Positions 12,109-14,509 of a DNA stretch of 14,509 nt are shown here, one piece after another (position 1 is the first letter of the stretch; the number at the start of each line of letters is the position of its first letter). Location of the stretch: the NCBI GenBank assembly GCA_018609665.1, contig JAHENN010000049.1, forward strand, positions 1 to 14,509, written 5' to 3'. Made by a program: the position numbers and the translations under genes. The stretch is from Haloarculaceae archaeon (GTDB lineage: Archaea; Halobacteriota; Halobacteria; Halobacteriales; Haloarculaceae). The notes under the pieces are model-generated. The model searched no databases and was not told where the DNA came from. It worked only from the letters and a program-made list of their open reading frames with translations.

Positions 12109-12852
12109 GTGAGCGTCACCGACGAGCGGAGCCGCGAGGGGACCCGAGGCGGGAGCCGCGGGTCGGCCGTCGCCGAGGCCGCTGGCGTCGGCGTCGTCGG
12201 CTTCGTCGTCGGGCTGGTGCTGGCGGAGCTCGTCGCCGCGCCGCTGGCGCCGGGGACGGCCGCCTACGCCTCGGCGAGGCTGGTCGCACAGTACGCCGGG
12301 GCGCTGGCGGTCGTCGCCTTCTGTCTCGCCGAGTTCGACTGGTCGCTGTCGCGGCTCCGGCTCCGGACGCCGACGACGCGGGACCTGCTGCTGGTCGGCG
12401 GCGGCCTCCTCGTGCTGTTCGGCGCCCTCGAGGCGACGAGTTCCGTGCTCGAACTGGCGGGCCTGTCCCTCGGCGAACACTCGATTCTGCGGCGGGCCAA
12501 GGACAACCCGGCGATACTGCTGCCGCTCATCCCGCTGTCGATCCTCGTCACCGGCCCCGCCGAGGAACTGCTCTACCGCGGCGTCGTCCACACGCGGCTG
12601 GCGGCGGCGTTCGACACCGCCCCGACGGTGCTCATCGCGTCGGTCGTGTTCGCGGCGGTGCACCTGCCGGCGTACTACCTCGGCGCCGGCGGCTCCGTCG
12701 CCGCCTCCATCGCCGTCGTCTTCGTCCTCGGGGCCGTCCTCGGCGTGCTGTACGAGTACAGCGGCAACCTCGTCGTCCCCGCCGTCGCCCACGGCGTCTA
12801 CAACGCCGTCACCTTCGCCGTCAGCTACCTCGAGGTCACGGGCGGCCTCTAG
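12109..12852 (+). CDS. CPBP-family intramembrane metalloprotease (CAAX/Abi type)
   Basis: The 247-residue membrane protein has about seven or eight hydrophobic segments and the three conserved CPBP motifs: AEELLYRGVV (Glu152-Glu153-x-x-x-Arg157), FAAVHL (Phe181 to His185) and HGVYNAV (His228-x-x-x-Asn232). These resemble the metal-binding catalytic residues of the type II CAAX prenyl protease Rce1. In prokaryotes members process peptides, membrane proteins or bacteriocin-related substrates, often unknown; here the neighbours give no hint. The GTG at 12109 is chosen because it fits the TATA-like box; it gives MSVTDERSREGTRGG, a short charged head before the first helix near 20-45. The stop TAG overlaps the stop of the convergent isomerase gene in CTAG. 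Confidence 0.9.
   Translation: MSVTDERSREGTRGGSRGSAVAEAAGVGVVGFVVGLVLAELVAAPLAPGTAAYASARLVAQYAGALAVVAFCLAEFDWSLSRLRLRTPTTRDLLLVGGGLLVLFGALEATSSVLELAGLSLGEHSILRRAKDNPAILLPLIPLSILVTGPAEELLYRGVVHTRLAAAFDTAPTVLIASVVFAAVHLPAYYLGAGGSVAASIAVVFVLGAVLGVLYEYSGNLVVPAVAHGVYNAVTFAVSYLEVTGGL
12849..12852. other. Shared CTAG: two convergent stop codons in one palindrome
   Basis: The plus-strand protease ends in TAG at 12850-12852 and the minus-strand isomerase ends in TAG read from 12851 to 12849. Both stops lie in one four-base palindrome, leaving no gap between the genes. Confidence 0.95.
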
Positions 12853-14132
12853 TCGACCCGGAGCGTCGTCTTCTCGGTGGCGGCCGCCGCCTCCTCGGTA
12901 TCGTCGCCGAGCAGCCCGCGGGCGGCCCGCTTGCCCCACTCGACGGCCGGCTGCGTGAACGTCGGAACCCCCAGCAGCTCGCCCGCGAGCACGCAGGCGG
13001 CCTCGACGTCGTACAGCAGCCGGCCGACGGACTCCGCGTCGAGCCGGTCGACCTCCAGGCGGACGTTCGGCACCCCGGAGACGGCCAGCGACGCCTCCGT
13101 CGCCTCGAACTCCGCGTCGATGAGCCCGCCGAGCGACGAGCCGCCGAGATACGACAGGTCCTCGACGTCCGGCTCCGGGATGGCGCGGTCGGGCCGCTCG
13201 CGGGGTCGCAGCAGCGTGACGAGCTTGTCCCGCCGGCCGGCGCGGTAGAGCTGCAGCTGGGAGTGCTGGTCGGTCGCCCCCAGCGCCCGCGCCGGGGTCT
13301 GCCCGAGGCCGTCCTTGCCGAGGCTCTCGGCCCACAGCTGGGCGAACCACTCGGCGAACGGCTCCAGCGCCTCCGCGTACGGGATGACCGCGTTCGTCGT
13401 CGCGCCGCGCTGCTCGAGGGCGTAGGCGACGGCGCCGTAGGCGTAGGCCGGGCAGTCGAACAGCGACGGCGAAAGCGCCGCCCGGCCGTCGGCGCCGCCC
13501 GACAGCACCCCCTCGACGTCGCCGCCCAGCGCCGCCGCCGGCAGCAGCCCGACGGCCGACAGCGCCGAGAACCGCCCCGGCACCCCCTCGGGCACCCGGC
13601 AGGTCGGCAGGTCGTGCGCCGCGGCGAGGTCGGCGAGCGGGCCCGCGTCGCCGGTCGTCACCACCGTCCGCTCGGTCCAGTCGACGCCCGCCGACGCCAT
13701 GGCCTCGCGGACGACCAGGAAGTTCGCCAGCGTCTCGGCGGTCGTCCCCGACCGGGAGACGACGTTGAGGAGCGTCCGCTCCAGCGGCAGCGTCTCCAGC
13801 AGCCGCGCCGTCTCGGCGGGGTCGACGTTGTCGAGGGTGTGGTGGCCCTCCAGCCCGAGGGCGGCGGTGACCGTCTCGGCGCCCAGCGCCGACCCGCCGA
13901 TGCCGACCGTCAGCACCGCCTCGGGGTCGAAGCCGGCGACGGCCTCTCGGATCGCCCCGGGGTCGGCGTCGGCCGGCAGCGCGAGGCTCGCGTAGCCGAA
14001 CTCCCGGTCGTCGATGCCCCGCTCGATGCGGTCGTGGACCCGCCGCACCCGGTCGTCGAGCCGCTCGAGGGACTCCTCCGAGACGCCCGGCTCCGCCTCC
14101 GTCGCCAGCGCGTTGCCGATGTCAGCGTCCAT
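12849..14132 (-). CDS. pgi: Glucose-6-phosphate isomerase
   Basis: The 427-residue enzyme interconverts glucose 6-phosphate and fructose 6-phosphate. Its SIS-type fold shows GIGGSALG (77-84), VVSRSGTTAET (124-134), GVPGRFSALS (183-192), the signature WAESLGK with Glu269 and Lys273, GATDQHSQLQLY (285-296) with the catalytic His290, and EWGKRAA with Lys401, all as in bacterial-type PGI rather than the archaeal cupin PGI. The length is typical. In haloarchaea it serves gluconeogenesis and sugar metabolism, since the classical phosphofructokinase route is usually absent. The ATG at 14132 is the only good one before the conserved core. Its TAG stop shares the CTAG with the CPBP gene. Confidence 0.95.
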   Translation of the reverse strand: MDADIGNALATEAEPGVSEESLERLDDRVRRVHDRIERGIDDREFGYASLALPADADPGAIREAVAGFDPEAVLTVGIGGSALGAETVTAALGLEGHHTLDNVDPAETARLLETLPLERTLLNVVSRSGTTAETLANFLVVREAMASAGVDWTERTVVTTGDAGPLADLAAAHDLPTCRVPEGVPGRFSALSAVGLLPAAALGGDVEGVLSGGADGRAALSPSLFDCPAYAYGAVAYALEQRGATTNAVIPYAEALEPFAEWFAQLWAESLGKDGLGQTPARALGATDQHSQLQLYRAGRRDKLVTLLRPRERPDRAIPEPDVEDLSYLGGSSLGGLIDAEFEATEASLAVSGVPNVRLEVDRLDAESVGRLLYDVEAACVLAGELLGVPTFTQPAVEWGKRAARGLLGDDTEEAAAATEKTTLRVD

Positions 14133-14153
14133 GCGACCACCGCCGTGCCGCTG

Positions 14154-14161
14154 GAGTAAGG
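14154..14161 (-). promoter_or_regulatory. Weak TATA-like box for pgi
   Basis: On the minus strand CCTTACTC lies 22-29 bases before the ATG at 14132. The match is poor, but no better candidate is seen in the 98-base gap between pgi and the kinase fragment. Confidence 0.35.
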
Positions 14162-14230
14162 CCCTGGCGATGTCCGGCACGTGGGGCGAAACCGAGGCTC
14201 CGGGACCCGGCGACCGAACCGTAGCGCCCC

Positions 14231-14509
14231 TCAGCCGTCGGCGAACTCGACGCCGGTCATCTCGAACCGTGCGCCGCCGTCGTCCCCGTCGGTGACGGCG
14301 ACGTTCCACCCGTGGGCGTCGGCGATCTCCTCGACGATCATGAGTCCGACCCCGGTGCCCTCCCGGGAGGTGGAGTAGCCACCCTCGAAGACCCGGCCGC
14401 GTTCGGCCTCCGGGATGCCGGAGCCGTCGTCCTCGACGTAGAGCACGTCGCCGTCGACCCCGACCGTGACCGTCACGGGGGCGTCGTTGTGCTCGACCGC
14501 GTTCCGGAA
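14231..14509 (-). CDS. Sensor histidine kinase, C-terminal ATPase fragment
   Basis: The frame is open from the right edge to TGA at 14231-14233, giving 92 visible residues; the start lies outside. They begin FRNAVEHND, the N box of GHKL ATPases, then VEDDGSGIPEAERGRVFEGG (G1 box and F box) and TSREGTGVGLMIVEEIADAHG (G2 box). This is the ATP-binding half of a two-component sensor kinase. Input domains and the phosphorylated His are beyond the window, so the signal is unknown. Haloarchaeal kinases often end with the pattern seen here, GWNVAVTDGDDGGARFEMTGV. The isomerase ATG lies 98 bases downstream on the same strand. Confidence 0.9.
   Translation of the reverse strand, partial: FRNAVEHNDAPVTVTVGVDGDVLYVEDDGSGIPEAERGRVFEGGYSTSREGTGVGLMIVEEIADAHGWNVAVTDGDDGGARFEMTGVEFADG

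Noticed and set aside
13263..14159. Plus-strand open frame antisense to pgi
   Set aside because: It is Arg/Gly/Val-rich without motifs; the isomerase on the other strand has every signature.

Overview
The window looks like chromosomal DNA of an extremely halophilic archaeon (class Halobacteria). The DNA is very G+C-rich, the proteins are rich in Asp and Glu, and start codons often sit about 25-30 bases downstream of an AT-rich TATA-like box with no leader. The gene content is archaeal: GatD, a SAMP1-type ubiquitin-like protein, aIF5B, Nob1 and a VLRF1/Vms1-type peptidyl-tRNA hydrolase. I cannot name the genus. Genes are tightly packed. No gene-free stretch exceeds 300 bases; the longest is about 217 bases (5577-5793). 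I saw no rRNA, tRNA, CRISPR array, transposase or phage gene.

Layout. 1-320 (+) is the tail of a lipase/esterase, followed by a SAMP1-like gene (346-633, +) whose diglycine is followed by Arg-Arg-Arg. Reading leftward on the minus strand from a promoter near 2787 are gatD (2760-1516) and a GNAT acetyltransferase (1519-611), joined by an ATGA overlap; the GNAT gene runs tail-to-tail into the SAMP1 gene. Rightward from the same divergent gap are a four-helix membrane protein (2842-3339) and a small DUF6684-like membrane protein with an odd start (3463-3744). On the minus strand come a regulator with two winged-helix regions (4421-3756) and a secreted protein with a long acidic repeat tail (5576-4473).

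From 5794 rightward lie a DUF5802 protein, a VLRF1-type hydrolase, and a two-gene unit coding for a DUF1611/DgcN-like N-acetyltransferase and an enolase-superfamily epimerase. Minus-strand genes 9329-9156 (57-residue membrane protein) and 11212-9404 (aIF5B) follow. Divergent from aIF5B is a PRC-barrel/Nob1 pair (11339-12040), then a CPBP-type membrane protease (12109-12852). Glucose-6-phosphate isomerase (14132-12849) and the ATPase end of a sensor kinase (14509-14231) close the window on the minus strand.

How the genes work together. Several proteins serve translation: GatD (Gln-tRNA formation with GatE), aIF5B (subunit joining), Nob1 (16S rRNA 3'-end maturation), perhaps the PRC-barrel protein (possibly RimM-like), and VLRF1 (freeing chains from stalled ribosomes). 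The DUF1611-epimerase pair probably forms a small amino-acid or dipeptide stereochemistry pathway. The most unusual points are the blocked diglycine of SAMP1, the acetyltransferase/epimerase pair, the aIF5B-PRC-Nob1 arrangement, and the acidic repeat tail of the secreted protein.
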